From NCBI RefSeq assembly GCF_009650215.1, contig NZ_CP045851.1:2693001-2757000 (forward strand): DNA of 64,000 nt, given 5' to 3'. Position 1 is the first letter of the stretch. Each line of letters begins with the position of its first letter. This document shows, one piece after another, positions 50,936 to 60,222 of the stretch. Below the pieces are notes generated by a model. That model made no database searches and was not told the origin of the DNA. It was given only the letters and a program-made list of their open reading frames with translations. Made by a program: the position numbers and the translations under genes. This DNA comes from Actinomarinicola tropica. GTDB lineage: Bacteria > Actinomycetota > Acidimicrobiia > Acidimicrobiales > SKKL01.

Positions 50936-53026
50936 TCAGGCCGGGCGTGACCGCCAGAGGAGCCAGACGAAGTAGGGCGTACCGACCAGGGCGGTGATGA
51001 GACCCGCAGGCACCTGCGCCGGAGCGATGACGGTGCGTCCGACGGTGTCCGCCACCGAGAGCAGGACGGCACCGAGCAGGCAGGCCACCACGAGCACGCG
51101 ACGGTGCCCCCCGCCGACGAGCGCGCGGGCGGCGTGCGGCGCGACGAGCCCGACGAATCCGACGACCCCGACGGCGGTGACCGAGGTGGCGGTCAGCAGC
51201 ACCGCGAGGACGAGCACGACCAGGCGCGTGCGCTCGAGCGGGAGTCCGAGGATGCGGGGCACGTCGTCGTCGATGGCGAGCAGGTCCAGCCGGCGGTGCG
51301 CGGCGAGGAGGAGCGGCGCGGCGATGACCAGGGACGCGAGCACCGGCAGCAGGTGGTCGAACTGCCGGCCGTAGGTGGAGCCCGAGAGCCACGTCAGGAC
51401 CTTCGGGGTGTTCCACGGGTCGGTGGTGACGAGCACGACGACGGTCAGCGCGCCGAGCGCGGCCGAGATGCCGATGCCGACGAGCACGAGCCGGTCGGGG
51501 CTGAGGCCGCCACGCCACGCCGCGGCGTACACGGCCACGAAGGTCAGGGCGGCTGCCACGGTGGCCGCGGCCGCCATCCACCAGATGCCCGCTCCGTCGA
51601 CGCTCGTGGTCAGCACCACCGCCCCCAGGCCGGCGCCGGCGGTGATGCCGAGGATCCCGGGTTCGGCGAGGGGGTTGCGGCTCACCGCCTGCACCCCCGT
51701 CCCGGCCAGGGCCAGGGCCGCACCCGCGAACACCGCGGCACCGACGCGGGGGAGCCGCTCGTCGAGGATGAAGCTCGTCCGGGTCCCGGCGCTGCCGGTG
51801 AGCCAGGCGGCGATGTCGCCGGTGAGCAGCGTCGAGCCGCCGAGCAGCGCGCCGGCGAGGACCGCCGCGCCGAGCAGGGCGACGAGCACCCCGACCACGA
51901 CGACGGCCCGCCGCCGGGACCGCACCGACCGCCACCGTGCCGCCGGCGCGTCGCGCGCCACGCCGGCGTCGCGGTGCTGGCGGGCGAGCACGACGAGCAA
52001 CAGCGACCCCGTCAGCGTCGTCACGGCGCCGGTCGGCACCTCCACACCCTGCGCCGCGCCGACGAGCGCTCGGAGCCCCACGTCGCTCGCCACCACGACC
52101 AGCGATCCCACGACCGCCGCGAACGGGATGAGGGCGGCGTGGCGGAGGAGGGACGGCGCACGGCTCGCGACCAGGCGGGCGATCACCGGCGCGCTCAGGC
52201 CGACGAAGCCGATCGGCCCCGCCACCGTCACCGCTGCGGCGGCGAGGAGCACGGCGAGCAGGGTGGCGCCGACTCGCACCGCCCGGACCCGCACGCCGAG
52301 CGCGGTCGCGGCGTCGTCGCCGAGCACCAACATGTCGAGGCGTCCGCCGAGGGCGACGAGGCCGAGCACACCGAGCACCAGCACCGGCGCCATCCTCCCG
52401 CTGGCCTGCATGTCGACGGCGAGGAGCGACCCGCTCCCCCACGCGAACAGGCCTCGGGTCTCCTCCTGGAAGAGGATGAGGAGCAGCGACGTGCCCGACG
52501 CCAGCGACAGCGAGGCCGCCGATCCGGCGAGGACGAGGCGAGTCGAGCCGGCGGCGCCGCCAGCGGCGAGAGCCATCACCAGGGCCGCGGCGAGCAGGCC
52601 ACCGAGGAAGGCGACGCTGCCCGCGGCCCAGAGCGGGAGCGTGACCCCGAACGCGGCCACCGCCGTGACCGCGAAGTAGGCACCCGCCGACACGCCGAGC
52701 AGCTCGGGCGAGGCCAGGTGGTTGCGGGCCACCGACTGGAGGGCGGCGCCGGAGCCGCCGAGCGCTGCGCCGACGACGAGCGCGGCGACGAGGCGCGGCA
52801 GCCGGGACCCGAGGAGCACGTCCCAGGTCGCCTGGTCCCAGTCGAACAGGAGGCGGACGACGTCCCCGGCGCCGACGGTGGAGGTGCCCTGGGTCAGGTG
52901 CACCACCGACGCGACGGCGAGCAGGACGACGGCCGCCGCCAGCACCGGTGCGCTCGGCAGCTGGCGGCGGCGCCCCGCGGGTGCGGACCCGACTGCGGTC
53001 GGGTCCGCCGTGGCCGCGTCGGTCAC
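50936..53026 (-). CDS. Fused FecCD-type siderophore ABC permease
   Basis: 696 residues made of two homologous FecCD permease halves (about 25-340 and 365-695), roughly 20 spans in all, the FhuB arrangement. Each half shows the coupling features: RLPRLVAALVVGAALGGSGA with LLGVSAGAYF, and RLPRVGAAVFAGAALALAGT with GILGITAGAGLG; GFVGLSAPVIAR and GFVGLVAPHAAR mark the EAA-like loops. It imports ferric siderophore or a related chelate. GTG overlaps the binding-protein stop by GTGA. It is the last gene of a three-gene operon (54874 to 50936). Confidence 0.95.
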   Translation of the reverse strand: MTDAATADPTAVGSAPAGRRRQLPSAPVLAAAVVLLAVASVVHLTQGTSTVGAGDVVRLLFDWDQATWDVLLGSRLPRLVAALVVGAALGGSGAALQSVARNHLASPELLGVSAGAYFAVTAVAAFGVTLPLWAAGSVAFLGGLLAAALVMALAAGGAAGSTRLVLAGSAASLSLASGTSLLLILFQEETRGLFAWGSGSLLAVDMQASGRMAPVLVLGVLGLVALGGRLDMLVLGDDAATALGVRVRAVRVGATLLAVLLAAAAVTVAGPIGFVGLSAPVIARLVASRAPSLLRHAALIPFAAVVGSLVVVASDVGLRALVGAAQGVEVPTGAVTTLTGSLLLVVLARQHRDAGVARDAPAARWRSVRSRRRAVVVVGVLVALLGAAVLAGALLGGSTLLTGDIAAWLTGSAGTRTSFILDERLPRVGAAVFAGAALALAGTGVQAVSRNPLAEPGILGITAGAGLGAVVLTTSVDGAGIWWMAAAATVAAALTFVAVYAAAWRGGLSPDRLVLVGIGISAALGALTVVVLVTTDPWNTPKVLTWLSGSTYGRQFDHLLPVLASLVIAAPLLLAAHRRLDLLAIDDDVPRILGLPLERTRLVVLVLAVLLTATSVTAVGVVGFVGLVAPHAARALVGGGHRRVLVVACLLGAVLLSVADTVGRTVIAPAQVPAGLITALVGTPYFVWLLWRSRPA

Positions 53027-54009
53027 CCGGTGAGGCCCTCGACGACCTGGTCGATGAAGAACTGCGCAGCGGCGGGGCCACCGAAGGTCCAGGTGCCGGC
53101 CTCGAGCTTGTGCACGTCGCCGTCGACGACGAACGGCAGCGAGTCCCAGATCGGGTTGCCGGCCAGCCCGTCACCGAAGACGTCGTCCTCCGAGGCGCTG
53201 TAGAAGAAGTGGGCGTCGCCGATGTTGGTGAGACCCTCGACGTCGGTCACCCCGAGGCCCCACATCTCGTCGACCTCGCCCGTCCAGCGGTTCTCGAGCC
53301 CGAGCGCCTCGGCCAGGTCGGACATGAGCGAGCCCTCGCCGAACATGCGGATCGAGACCGTGCTGCCGTCCATCCACCCGTCGGCCATGGCGAAGCCGTC
53401 GCCGGCCACGCCAGCCTCCTCGAGGGCGGCGGCGCCGTCCTCGATGGCCGCGTCGAGCTCGGCGAGGACCTCCTCGGCCTCCGCCTCCTTGCCGAGCGCG
53501 GTGGCGATCGTCTCGACGTTCGTGCGCATCTGCCCGAGGTTGTCCGAGGCATCGCTGCCCTGCACGACGACCACCGGGGCGTAGTCGTCGAGGCGGTCGA
53601 CGACGTCCTCCGACGCGCCGGCCTCCACGAGGATGAGGTCGGGGTCGAGGTCGATGACCGCGTCGACGCTCGGCTCGCCGCGGGTGCCGACGTCGGCCAC
53701 CGTGTCGTCGAGCGGCGCGGCCGCCGACACCCAGGTGGTGTAGCCGTCGACGTCGGCCACGCCGACCGGCATGACACCGAGGGTGACGGCCACCTCGGCC
53801 TGCATCCACTCGAGGGCCACGACGCGCTGGGCGGGGCCGTCCTCGAGGACGACCTCCTCGCCCCGAGCGTCGACGACCGTGACGGGCTCCGCCGCCTCGG
53901 GTGCGGGGTCGTCGGCGTCGGCGGCGTCGTCCTCGGTGGTGCCGCAGGCGGCGAGGGCGAGGGCCAGCGCGACCGCCACGACGGCGCGGCGGAGGTGGGG
54001 ACGGGTCAT
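53023..54009 (-). CDS. Iron-siderophore ABC transporter substrate-binding lipoprotein
   Basis: A 328-residue FecB/FepB-type lipoprotein. The signal ends in LALAAC with lipidated C22, followed by a short acidic linker (TTEDDAADADDPAPEAAEPV). The fold motifs are TVVDARGEEVVLEDGPAQRV, VVALEWMQAEVAVTLG, PDLILVEAGA and LAGNPIWDSLPFVVDGDVHK. A Trp-rich stretch (TWTFGGPAAAQFF) near the end is typical. It delivers ferric chelate to the fused permease, whose start it overlaps (GTGA). ATG 54009 has GGAAGGA seven bases upstream; the ATPase gene ends 37 bases before. Confidence 0.93.
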   Translation of the reverse strand: MTRPHLRRAVVAVALALALAACGTTEDDAADADDPAPEAAEPVTVVDARGEEVVLEDGPAQRVVALEWMQAEVAVTLGVMPVGVADVDGYTTWVSAAAPLDDTVADVGTRGEPSVDAVIDLDPDLILVEAGASEDVVDRLDDYAPVVVVQGSDASDNLGQMRTNVETIATALGKEAEAEEVLAELDAAIEDGAAALEEAGVAGDGFAMADGWMDGSTVSIRMFGEGSLMSDLAEALGLENRWTGEVDEMWGLGVTDVEGLTNIGDAHFFYSASEDDVFGDGLAGNPIWDSLPFVVDGDVHKLEAGTWTFGGPAAAQFFIDQVVEGLTG

Positions 54010-54046
54010 GTTCGGGTCCTTCCGGTTCGGGGGGGTTCGTGAGGGT

Positions 54047-54874
54047 TCAGGCGAGCTGGCGGGCCCGGTGGGTGTGGCGCCCCACCGGGTGGATGCGTCG
54101 CACGCCGGTCTCGGCATCGGGGTGCACGTCGATGCGGATGCCGAACGCCGCCGACAGCAGCTCGGCCGTCATCACGTCCTCCGGCGGCCCGGCGGCGAGG
54201 ACGGCGCGGTCGGCGAGGAGGACGACGCGGTCGGCGACGTCGCAGGCCTGCTGCAGGTCGTGGAGCACGATGCCCACGGCCACGCCGTGGACGTCTGCGA
54301 GGTCGCGGACGAGCTCCAGGATCTCGACCTGGTAGCGAAGGTCGAGGAACGTCGTGGGCTCGTCGAGCAGGAGCACGGAGGTCCGCTGGCAGAGACACGT
54401 GGCGAGCCACACCCGCTGGCGCTCGCCGCCGGACAGCTCGTCGATGCCACGGTCGGCCATCGGGGTGACCCCCGTGACCTCCATCGCCCAGGCGATCGCC
54501 TCGGCCCCATCGGGGTCGGTGCCCCGCCAGCGATGCCGGTGCGGGTGGCGACCGTAGGCCACGACGTCGCGCACCGGGATCCCCGCGGGGCTCGGACGGC
54601 TCTGGGTCAGCAGGGTGACGCGGCGGGCGAACTCCCGGAGGGAGAGGGCGAGGGCCGGCGTATCACCGTCGAGGAGGACGTCACCCGACGTGGGCGTGTG
54701 CAGCCGGGCCATCGACCGCAGGAGCGTCGACTTGCCGGAGCCGTTCGCACCGACGAGGGCCGTGACCTCGCCGGGACGGACGTCGACGCACGCCCCGGTG
54801 ACGACGTCCACGTCCCCGTAGCCGCATCGCAGGTCGACGGCACGCAGGGCGGAGGCAGCTCTCGTGATGGCCAT
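54047..54874 (-). CDS. Iron-siderophore ABC transporter ATP-binding protein
   Basis: A 275-residue FecE/FhuC-type ATPase: Walker A GANGSGKST (42-50), Q-loop LLTQSRPSP, signature LSGGERQRVWLATCL, Walker B VLLLDEPTTFLD and switch IVLHDLQQA. It drives import through the FecCD fusion. ATG 54874 is the first gene of the operon; an in-frame GTG lies at 54883. A DtxR-like palindrome (54899-54912) starts 25 bases upstream, the expected place for iron-dependent repression. The end of the large STAND gene lies at the same point. Confidence 0.94.
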   Translation of the reverse strand: MAITRAASALRAVDLRCGYGDVDVVTGACVDVRPGEVTALVGANGSGKSTLLRSMARLHTPTSGDVLLDGDTPALALSLREFARRVTLLTQSRPSPAGIPVRDVVAYGRHPHRHRWRGTDPDGAEAIAWAMEVTGVTPMADRGIDELSGGERQRVWLATCLCQRTSVLLLDEPTTFLDLRYQVEILELVRDLADVHGVAVGIVLHDLQQACDVADRVVLLADRAVLAAGPPEDVMTAELLSAAFGIRIDVHPDAETGVRRIHPVGRHTHRARQLA

Positions 54875-54898
54875 GGGCGGCACAGTACACGCGCATGA

Positions 54899-54912
54899 TT
54901 AGGGCGACCTAA
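54899..54912. promoter_or_regulatory. DtxR/IdeR-like iron box upstream of the siderophore transporter operon
   Basis: TTAGGGCGACCTAA is a perfect 5-bp inverted repeat (TTAGG/CCTAA) and matches 11 of 14 bases of the right part of the IdeR consensus (TTAGGCTAACCTAA). It lies 24 bases before the ATG of the ATPase gene. The left five bases of the 19-bp consensus are poorly kept. Its first three bases are the stop codon of the STAND gene. Confidence 0.5.
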
Positions 54913-57571
54913 CACAGACCGCCCACGTGCCTTGCGTCGGTGCACCTCGCACCCAGGCGACGGGCTCCTCCGGCTCGTAGCAGCAGAAGGCGCCGGTGCG
55001 CACCGACGCCCGCAGGTGGCGGGCGAGACCCGGGTCGACCGCCTCGATCCGGCGCACCGCGGCACGGATCCGCTGCGTCACCGTCGAGCGGGCCCGCTCC
55101 GCCGACGACCCGCTGCTCCGCGCCCGTCCACCGAGGCCGAGCGAGGAGGTGAGCTCGTCGACGAGCGCATCCAGCTCGAGGCGCGCCCGCTCCGCACGCG
55201 CGAGGTCGTGGCGATCGTCCGCCTCGTCGATGTCGGCCTGCAGCTCTCGCACCCGCTGCTCGTAGGCACGGCGGGCCGTCTCGTCCAGGCGGGGCCCGGT
55301 GCCCGCTTCGTCGACGGCGGAGCCGACGAGCTCGAGGCTGTGGACCTCCCGGCTGGGCGAGCCGAGCAGCCGCCAGATGTCGTGCATGCCCTTCGTCCCC
55401 CGCACCCGCCAGGTGCGATCGCCGAGCCCGACCTCCCACATGTCGCCGTCCGGTCGGAACGTGCCGCGGCGCGTCGCCGAGGCGCGGCGCTCGACGCCGT
55501 CCCAGCCCTCCGGCTCGAGCAGCACCCGCAGCTCCTGCCGCACGATGACGATCGCGTCGCGGACCGGCAGGATGCGCCCGTCCCCGGGCTGCAGCGGCAC
55601 GAGCTCGTGCCCGACGCTCGCGGTGATGGAGACGACGGGCAGCACCAGCGCCGTGGCGGCCAGGTCCCGGGCCACCTGCGTCCGTCCGGCCAGCTCCAAG
55701 GTCGGCGCGGCGACCTCCAGCACGGCGCGCATCTCGTCGGTGGCGCCGACCGCGAGGAGGTCCTCCAGCATCTGCAACGTGCGCGCCGCCGCACCCGGGC
55801 AGTCACGGCGCAGGACGTCGGCGAGCGCTCGGGCCCGCAGGACGACGCTCGCCGCCGCGTGGTAGCGGATCGCGTGCGCCTCGCCCAGCACCCGGTCGAG
55901 CAGGGTGGCTGCCGCGTCCACGTCCGAGCGGAGCAGGATCGACCCCTGGATCGCTCGCGCCCACGTGACCCCGACCTCCGAACCGTGACGCCGTGCCTCC
56001 TCCTCGGCGCCACGAGCGAGGTCGAGCGCCTCCTCCACCCGACCGAGGTCGGCGATCACCTGCGCCCGGGCGGCGTCGGCCTCCGTAGCCATCGCGACGA
56101 GGCCGAGCGACCGCGCGGTGGCCGCCGTCGCCGCGAACGCCTCGACCGCACCCTCGGCGTCCCCCGCGGCCCGACGGGCCTGGGCGACCACGCGTCGCAG
56201 GGTGGCGGGGGCGAACGGCGAGGGACGCCCCACGTCCAGCTCGGCCTCAGCCATCGCGACCGCGCCATCGAGGTCGCCGAGCATGTAGCGGCAGGTGGCG
56301 GCGGTGGCGACGGCGTCGGCGCGGAGCGGGGCGTCGGTCGCCGGCCACCGCTCGAGCACCTGCTGGGCCAGCCGGCCGACCTCCTCGGTGTGGGCCTGGT
56401 GCACGACGCCCCACAGCACGGCGACGAGGAGCAGAGCCCGGTCCGGGTCCTCGTCGTGGGCCACGCACCAGCGGACCGCGGCGGCGAGGTCGCCGTAGGC
56501 GTCGAGGAGCTCCGTGAGCGCCGAGGACGACCACCCGCTCGCCCCCTCGCGGAGGATGCGCGTGGCCCGCTCGATCGTGTGGTCGACCAGCCGGCGCTCG
56601 TGGTGGGTCCGGGCACCGGTGGCGTCGAGCACCTCGGCCCCGTGGGCGCGGATCGTCTCGAGCAGCCGGAAGCGGGTGGCGCCGTCGGCGTGCTCGGCCA
56701 TGACCATCGACGCGTCGACGAGCGCCGCCAGACCCTCGGCCGTGTCGTCGGCGCGACCCTCGGGGTCGCCGGCCACTGCGTGCGCGGCGTCGACCGAGAA
56801 CGGGCCGGCGAACACGGCGAGACCAGCGACCAGCCGGCGGTGCGGCGGGTCGAGCAGGTCGTAGGACCAGTCGATCGCCGCGCGGAGGCTCCGGTGGCGG
56901 GCGGTGCCCCGGCGCCGCGGTGGCGCGAGGACCTCGATCCCGACGTCGAGGGCGCGGAGGATCTCCGCCGGCGCCATGGTGCGCGTCCGGGCCGCCGCGA
57001 GCTCGAGCGCCAGCGGCACCCCGTCGAGGCGACGGCACAGCTCGGCGATCGCCTCGTCGGGCTCGAGGTCGACCCCGGCGTCGCGCGCCCGCTCGACGAA
57101 GACCTGCACCGCAGGTGCGTCGAGCGCGCCGGGGGGTGGCACGGCCAGGCCGCCGAGGGCGACGACGACCTCGCCCGGGAGCTCGAGCGGGCTGCGGCTC
57201 GTCGCCAGGACGGTGGGCATCTCGCAGGACCCGAGCAGCTGGTCGACGGCATCGGCGACCTCGTCGAGGACGTGCTCGCAGTTGTCGACGACGATGAGCA
57301 CCGGGCGGTCGCCCGGCGTCTGGAGCATCGCCCGCCCCGAGGCGTACCCGAGCTGCCCGGCCAGCGACTCCCGAACCCCCTCGTGGTCGTCGACGAGGGT
57401 CATGTCGACCGTGAGCGACCCCTCGTCGAAGTCCTGTGCGGCACGCTCGGCCGCGGTTCGGGCGAGCGTTGTCTTGCCGATGCCCCCCGGCCCGACGACG
57501 GTGACCAGGCGGCGGTCCCGGAGCCGCGCGGCGAGGAGCGCCATCTCCTCGTCCCGGCCGAGCGCGTCCAC
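54899..57571 (-). CDS. Large STAND/AAA-type ATPase with TPR-like region, probable regulator
   Basis: An 890-residue cytoplasmic protein. The NB-ARC-like core starts at once: VTVVGPGGIGKTTLARTAAE (Walker A at 27-35), LIVVDNCEHVLDEV (Walker B, about 97-110), ATSRSPLELPG and PLALELAAARTR. A helical TPR-like array spans about 380-650. The last 200 residues form a domain frequent in actinobacterial ATPases and cyclases (GDMWEVGLGDRTWRVRGTKG, RRAYEQRVRELQAD, LGLGGRARSSGSSAERARST, LRASVRTGAFCCYEPEE). No effector such as LuxR HTH is present. GTG 57571 begins just before the family N terminus. It is divergent from gluQ. Confidence 0.85.
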   Translation of the reverse strand: MDALGRDEEMALLAARLRDRRLVTVVGPGGIGKTTLARTAAERAAQDFDEGSLTVDMTLVDDHEGVRESLAGQLGYASGRAMLQTPGDRPVLIVVDNCEHVLDEVADAVDQLLGSCEMPTVLATSRSPLELPGEVVVALGGLAVPPPGALDAPAVQVFVERARDAGVDLEPDEAIAELCRRLDGVPLALELAAARTRTMAPAEILRALDVGIEVLAPPRRRGTARHRSLRAAIDWSYDLLDPPHRRLVAGLAVFAGPFSVDAAHAVAGDPEGRADDTAEGLAALVDASMVMAEHADGATRFRLLETIRAHGAEVLDATGARTHHERRLVDHTIERATRILREGASGWSSSALTELLDAYGDLAAAVRWCVAHDEDPDRALLLVAVLWGVVHQAHTEEVGRLAQQVLERWPATDAPLRADAVATAATCRYMLGDLDGAVAMAEAELDVGRPSPFAPATLRRVVAQARRAAGDAEGAVEAFAATAATARSLGLVAMATEADAARAQVIADLGRVEEALDLARGAEEEARRHGSEVGVTWARAIQGSILLRSDVDAAATLLDRVLGEAHAIRYHAAASVVLRARALADVLRRDCPGAAARTLQMLEDLLAVGATDEMRAVLEVAAPTLELAGRTQVARDLAATALVLPVVSITASVGHELVPLQPGDGRILPVRDAIVIVRQELRVLLEPEGWDGVERRASATRRGTFRPDGDMWEVGLGDRTWRVRGTKGMHDIWRLLGSPSREVHSLELVGSAVDEAGTGPRLDETARRAYEQRVRELQADIDEADDRHDLARAERARLELDALVDELTSSLGLGGRARSSGSSAERARSTVTQRIRAAVRRIEAVDPGLARHLRASVRTGAFCCYEPEEPVAWVRGAPTQGTWAVCVRSP

Positions 57572-57648
57572 CCGGTCAGGGTACGAACCGGCGGCCGCCG
57601 GCGACAGGGGTATCTCGACGTCGGGCGCCCCCGTGGCACCATGCCCGC

Positions 57649-58560
57649 ATGGCCGTCGGACGCTTCGCCCCGAGCCCCACGGGCGAGCTCCACATCGGGA
57701 ACCTCCGCACCGCCCTCCTCGCCTGGCTGTTCGCACGCGCCGAGGGATCGGCGTTCCTCGTGCGGGTGGAGGACCTCGACGACCGCGTCGCCGACCGCGC
57801 CCACGAGGCCGGGCAGCTCGCCGACCTCCGGGCCATCGGGCTCGACTGGGACGGCGACGTCGTCCGGCAGTCCGAGCGGCGCGAGCTGTACGACGCCGCC
57901 ATCGACCGCCTCGTGGCCGGCGGGCTCACCTACGAGTGCACGTGCACGCGCCGCGAGATCCGTGAGGCCGCGTCGGCCGCTCACGGCGAGGCCCCCGAAG
58001 GTGCCTACCCGGGGACGTGTCGCCGCCTCGACGCCGCCGAGCGGGCACGCCGTGCGGCCGAGGGACGGCCCGCCGCGCTGCGGCTCGATGCGCAGGTGGC
58101 GTCGATCACCTTCGTCGACCGGGTCCACGGCCCCTACGAAGGTCTGGTCGACGACGTCGTCCTCCGGCGCAACGACGGGGTCCCCGCCTACAACCTCGCC
58201 GTCGTCGTCGACGACGCCGACCAGGGCGTCGAGGAGGTGGTCCGCGGCGACGACCTGCTGTCCTCGACGCCCCGACAGCTGCACCTGGCCGACCTCCTCC
58301 ACGCGCCCCGACCGGCGCACGCCCACGTGCCCCTGGTGCTCGGTCCGGACGGCAAGCGGATGGCGAAGCGCCACGGCGCCGTGACCCTGGCCGACCGCGC
58401 CGCGCAGGGAGAGACGCCGGCGCTCGTCCTCTCCCACCTGGCGACGAGCCTCGGCCTCGCCGAGCCGGGCGAGCTGCTCACCCCCGGCGAGCTGGTCGAC
58501 CGCTTCGATCCGACGACGCTGCCGCGCCAGCCCTGGATCGTCGACCCGGATCAGCTCTGA
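57649..58560 (+). CDS. gluQ: Glutamyl-Q tRNA(Asp) synthetase
   Basis: A 303-residue GluRS paralog without anticodon-binding domain. FAPSPTGELHIGNLRTALLA gives the HIGH-like motif; the zinc site is CTC...YPGTC as in YadB/GluQ-RS; LVLGPDGKRMAKRHGAVTL replaces KMSKS. GluQ-RS attaches glutamate to queuosine at position 34 of tRNA-Asp rather than charging tRNA. The length and the truncated C terminus separate it from real GltX. ATG 57649; the 3' end overlaps murJ by 10 bases on the opposite strand. It implies queuosine synthesis or salvage elsewhere in the genome. Confidence 0.93.
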   Translation: MAVGRFAPSPTGELHIGNLRTALLAWLFARAEGSAFLVRVEDLDDRVADRAHEAGQLADLRAIGLDWDGDVVRQSERRELYDAAIDRLVAGGLTYECTCTRREIREAASAAHGEAPEGAYPGTCRRLDAAERARRAAEGRPAALRLDAQVASITFVDRVHGPYEGLVDDVVLRRNDGVPAYNLAVVVDDADQGVEEVVRGDDLLSSTPRQLHLADLLHAPRPAHAHVPLVLGPDGKRMAKRHGAVTLADRAAQGETPALVLSHLATSLGLAEPGELLTPGELVDRFDPTTLPRQPWIVDPDQL

Positions 58561-60164
58561 GCGCGTCGGAGGCGGCCGCGCACCATCCGCACCACCGTGT
58601 CGACCTCCTCGACCCGCAGGACGAAGAGCAGCACCCCGTAGGCCGCGGCACCGGCGACGACGCCGACGACGGCCTCCACCAGGACGGGGCCGACGTCGGC
58701 GACGGCACGCGACGCGAGCCACGCCGCCGCCCCGCAGCCCACGGCGGCGATCGCCATGCGCAGCAGCGACCCCGCGGCGGCACGCAGCCCGAGCCCGCCG
58801 ACCCGCCGACCGAGCGATCGCACCGCGAGCACGGCGGCCAGCAGGTAGGCGGCGGAGTACGCGGCCGACAGCCCGGCGACCCCCCACACCACCACGAGCG
58901 GCAGCGCCAGGGCGATGTTGGCGCCGTTCTCCGCCACGTTGAGGAAGAACGGCGTGCGGGTGTCCTTGCGGGCGTAGAAGCCCCGCAGGGCGTACAGGTA
59001 CACGGAGAACCCGAACAGGCCGACGGCGAACGCCGCGAGCACCGACGACGTGGTCTCGATCGAGGCCCCCCGGATCGGCAGGAGCCCGACGATCGGCTGA
59101 GCGAGGGCGACGTAGCCGGCCGACGCCGGCAGGATCACGAGGGCCATCAGGCGCAGCCCGAGCGTGAACCGCTCCCGGAAGGCCCGGTGGTCGCCGGACT
59201 GGGCGGCGACGGTCAGCTCCGGCATGAACGTCGTCATCAGCGACACGGCGAACAGCCCGTGCGGCAGCTGGAAGAAGGTGAACGCCACCGTGTAGGCGGT
59301 GAGGTCCCCGGCGTCGCGGGCGTTCGCCAGGAAGTACACGACGTAGAGCGCCACCTGGTTGGCCGCGACGTAGCCGAGCGTCCAGCCGGAGAGGCGGACC
59401 ATCTGGCGGACCGCCGGGTGCCGCCAGTTGCGCGAGAACCGCAGCGAGACGCCGGCCCGCACGACCGACGGGACCATGGCGAGGGCCATCGCCGCCACGC
59501 CGGCCGTGGCGCCGAGCCCGAGCACGACGAGGAGGGTCGTGTCGCCTTGCGCGTCGACGACGGCGCCCTCGCCCCGCACGGACCGCCCGACGATCGTCGG
59601 CAGCGCGAACAGCAGGGCCGAGACGAGGACGTTGTTGAGCACCGGCGCGTACGCCGGGGCCGCGAAGCGGCGACGGGCGTGCAGCAGGGCGGTGACCACC
59701 GTGACGAGCCCGTAGAAGAGCACCTGGGGCATCAGGAACCGCAGGAGCGTCGTGCCCACCTCCCGGTAGGCCTCCACCTCGCCCGGTCGGGGGTCCTGGA
59801 TGCCGTCGGCGTAGACACCCATCACCCAGGGCGCGACGACGACGCCGAGCACGGTGACCACGACCAGCGCCACGGCGACCGTCGAGACGATGGCCGAGGT
59901 GCCGCCGTCGTCGTCGTCCAGCCGCTCGGTGAACAGCGGCACCAGGGTCGCCGAGAGGATGCCGCCGAGCAGGAGCTCGTAGACGAGGTTCGGCATCGTG
60001 TTCGCGAGGTTGAACACGTCGGTCAGTCGGGTCTGGTCGAGCGCCCAGAGCAGCGCGGCGATCCGCAGCAGCCCCGTGAGTCGGGACAACGCCGTGCCCA
60101 CGGCGACCATCGCGCTCGAGCGGACGAGCGCGCCACGACCTGTCGCTGCGGGCCCCTTCGCCAT
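58551..60164 (-). CDS. murJ: Lipid II flippase MurJ/MviN family
   Basis: A 537-residue MOP-superfamily membrane protein with about 14 spans. The family N terminus is clear: SSAMVAVGTALSRLTGLLRI, then FNLANTMPNLVYELLLGGIL and SATLVPLFTE; later YALRGFYARKDTRTPFFLNV is the conserved loop before spans 11-12. It should move lipid II outward for peptidoglycan synthesis. ATG 60164 is used; the frame continues upstream but homology does not. It has no kinase-like C-terminal extension as in mycobacterial MviN. It converges with gluQ. Confidence 0.92.
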   Translation of the reverse strand: MAKGPAATGRGALVRSSAMVAVGTALSRLTGLLRIAALLWALDQTRLTDVFNLANTMPNLVYELLLGGILSATLVPLFTERLDDDDGGTSAIVSTVAVALVVVTVLGVVVAPWVMGVYADGIQDPRPGEVEAYREVGTTLLRFLMPQVLFYGLVTVVTALLHARRRFAAPAYAPVLNNVLVSALLFALPTIVGRSVRGEGAVVDAQGDTTLLVVLGLGATAGVAAMALAMVPSVVRAGVSLRFSRNWRHPAVRQMVRLSGWTLGYVAANQVALYVVYFLANARDAGDLTAYTVAFTFFQLPHGLFAVSLMTTFMPELTVAAQSGDHRAFRERFTLGLRLMALVILPASAGYVALAQPIVGLLPIRGASIETTSSVLAAFAVGLFGFSVYLYALRGFYARKDTRTPFFLNVAENGANIALALPLVVVWGVAGLSAAYSAAYLLAAVLAVRSLGRRVGGLGLRAAAGSLLRMAIAAVGCGAAAWLASRAVADVGPVLVEAVVGVVAGAAAYGVLLFVLRVEEVDTVVRMVRGRLRRAQS

Positions 60165-60222
60165 CTGGGCAGTCAAGCACGAACCGCTCCGGCGCCGGTG
60201 CGCCCCGGGCCGGTGCTCGGGC

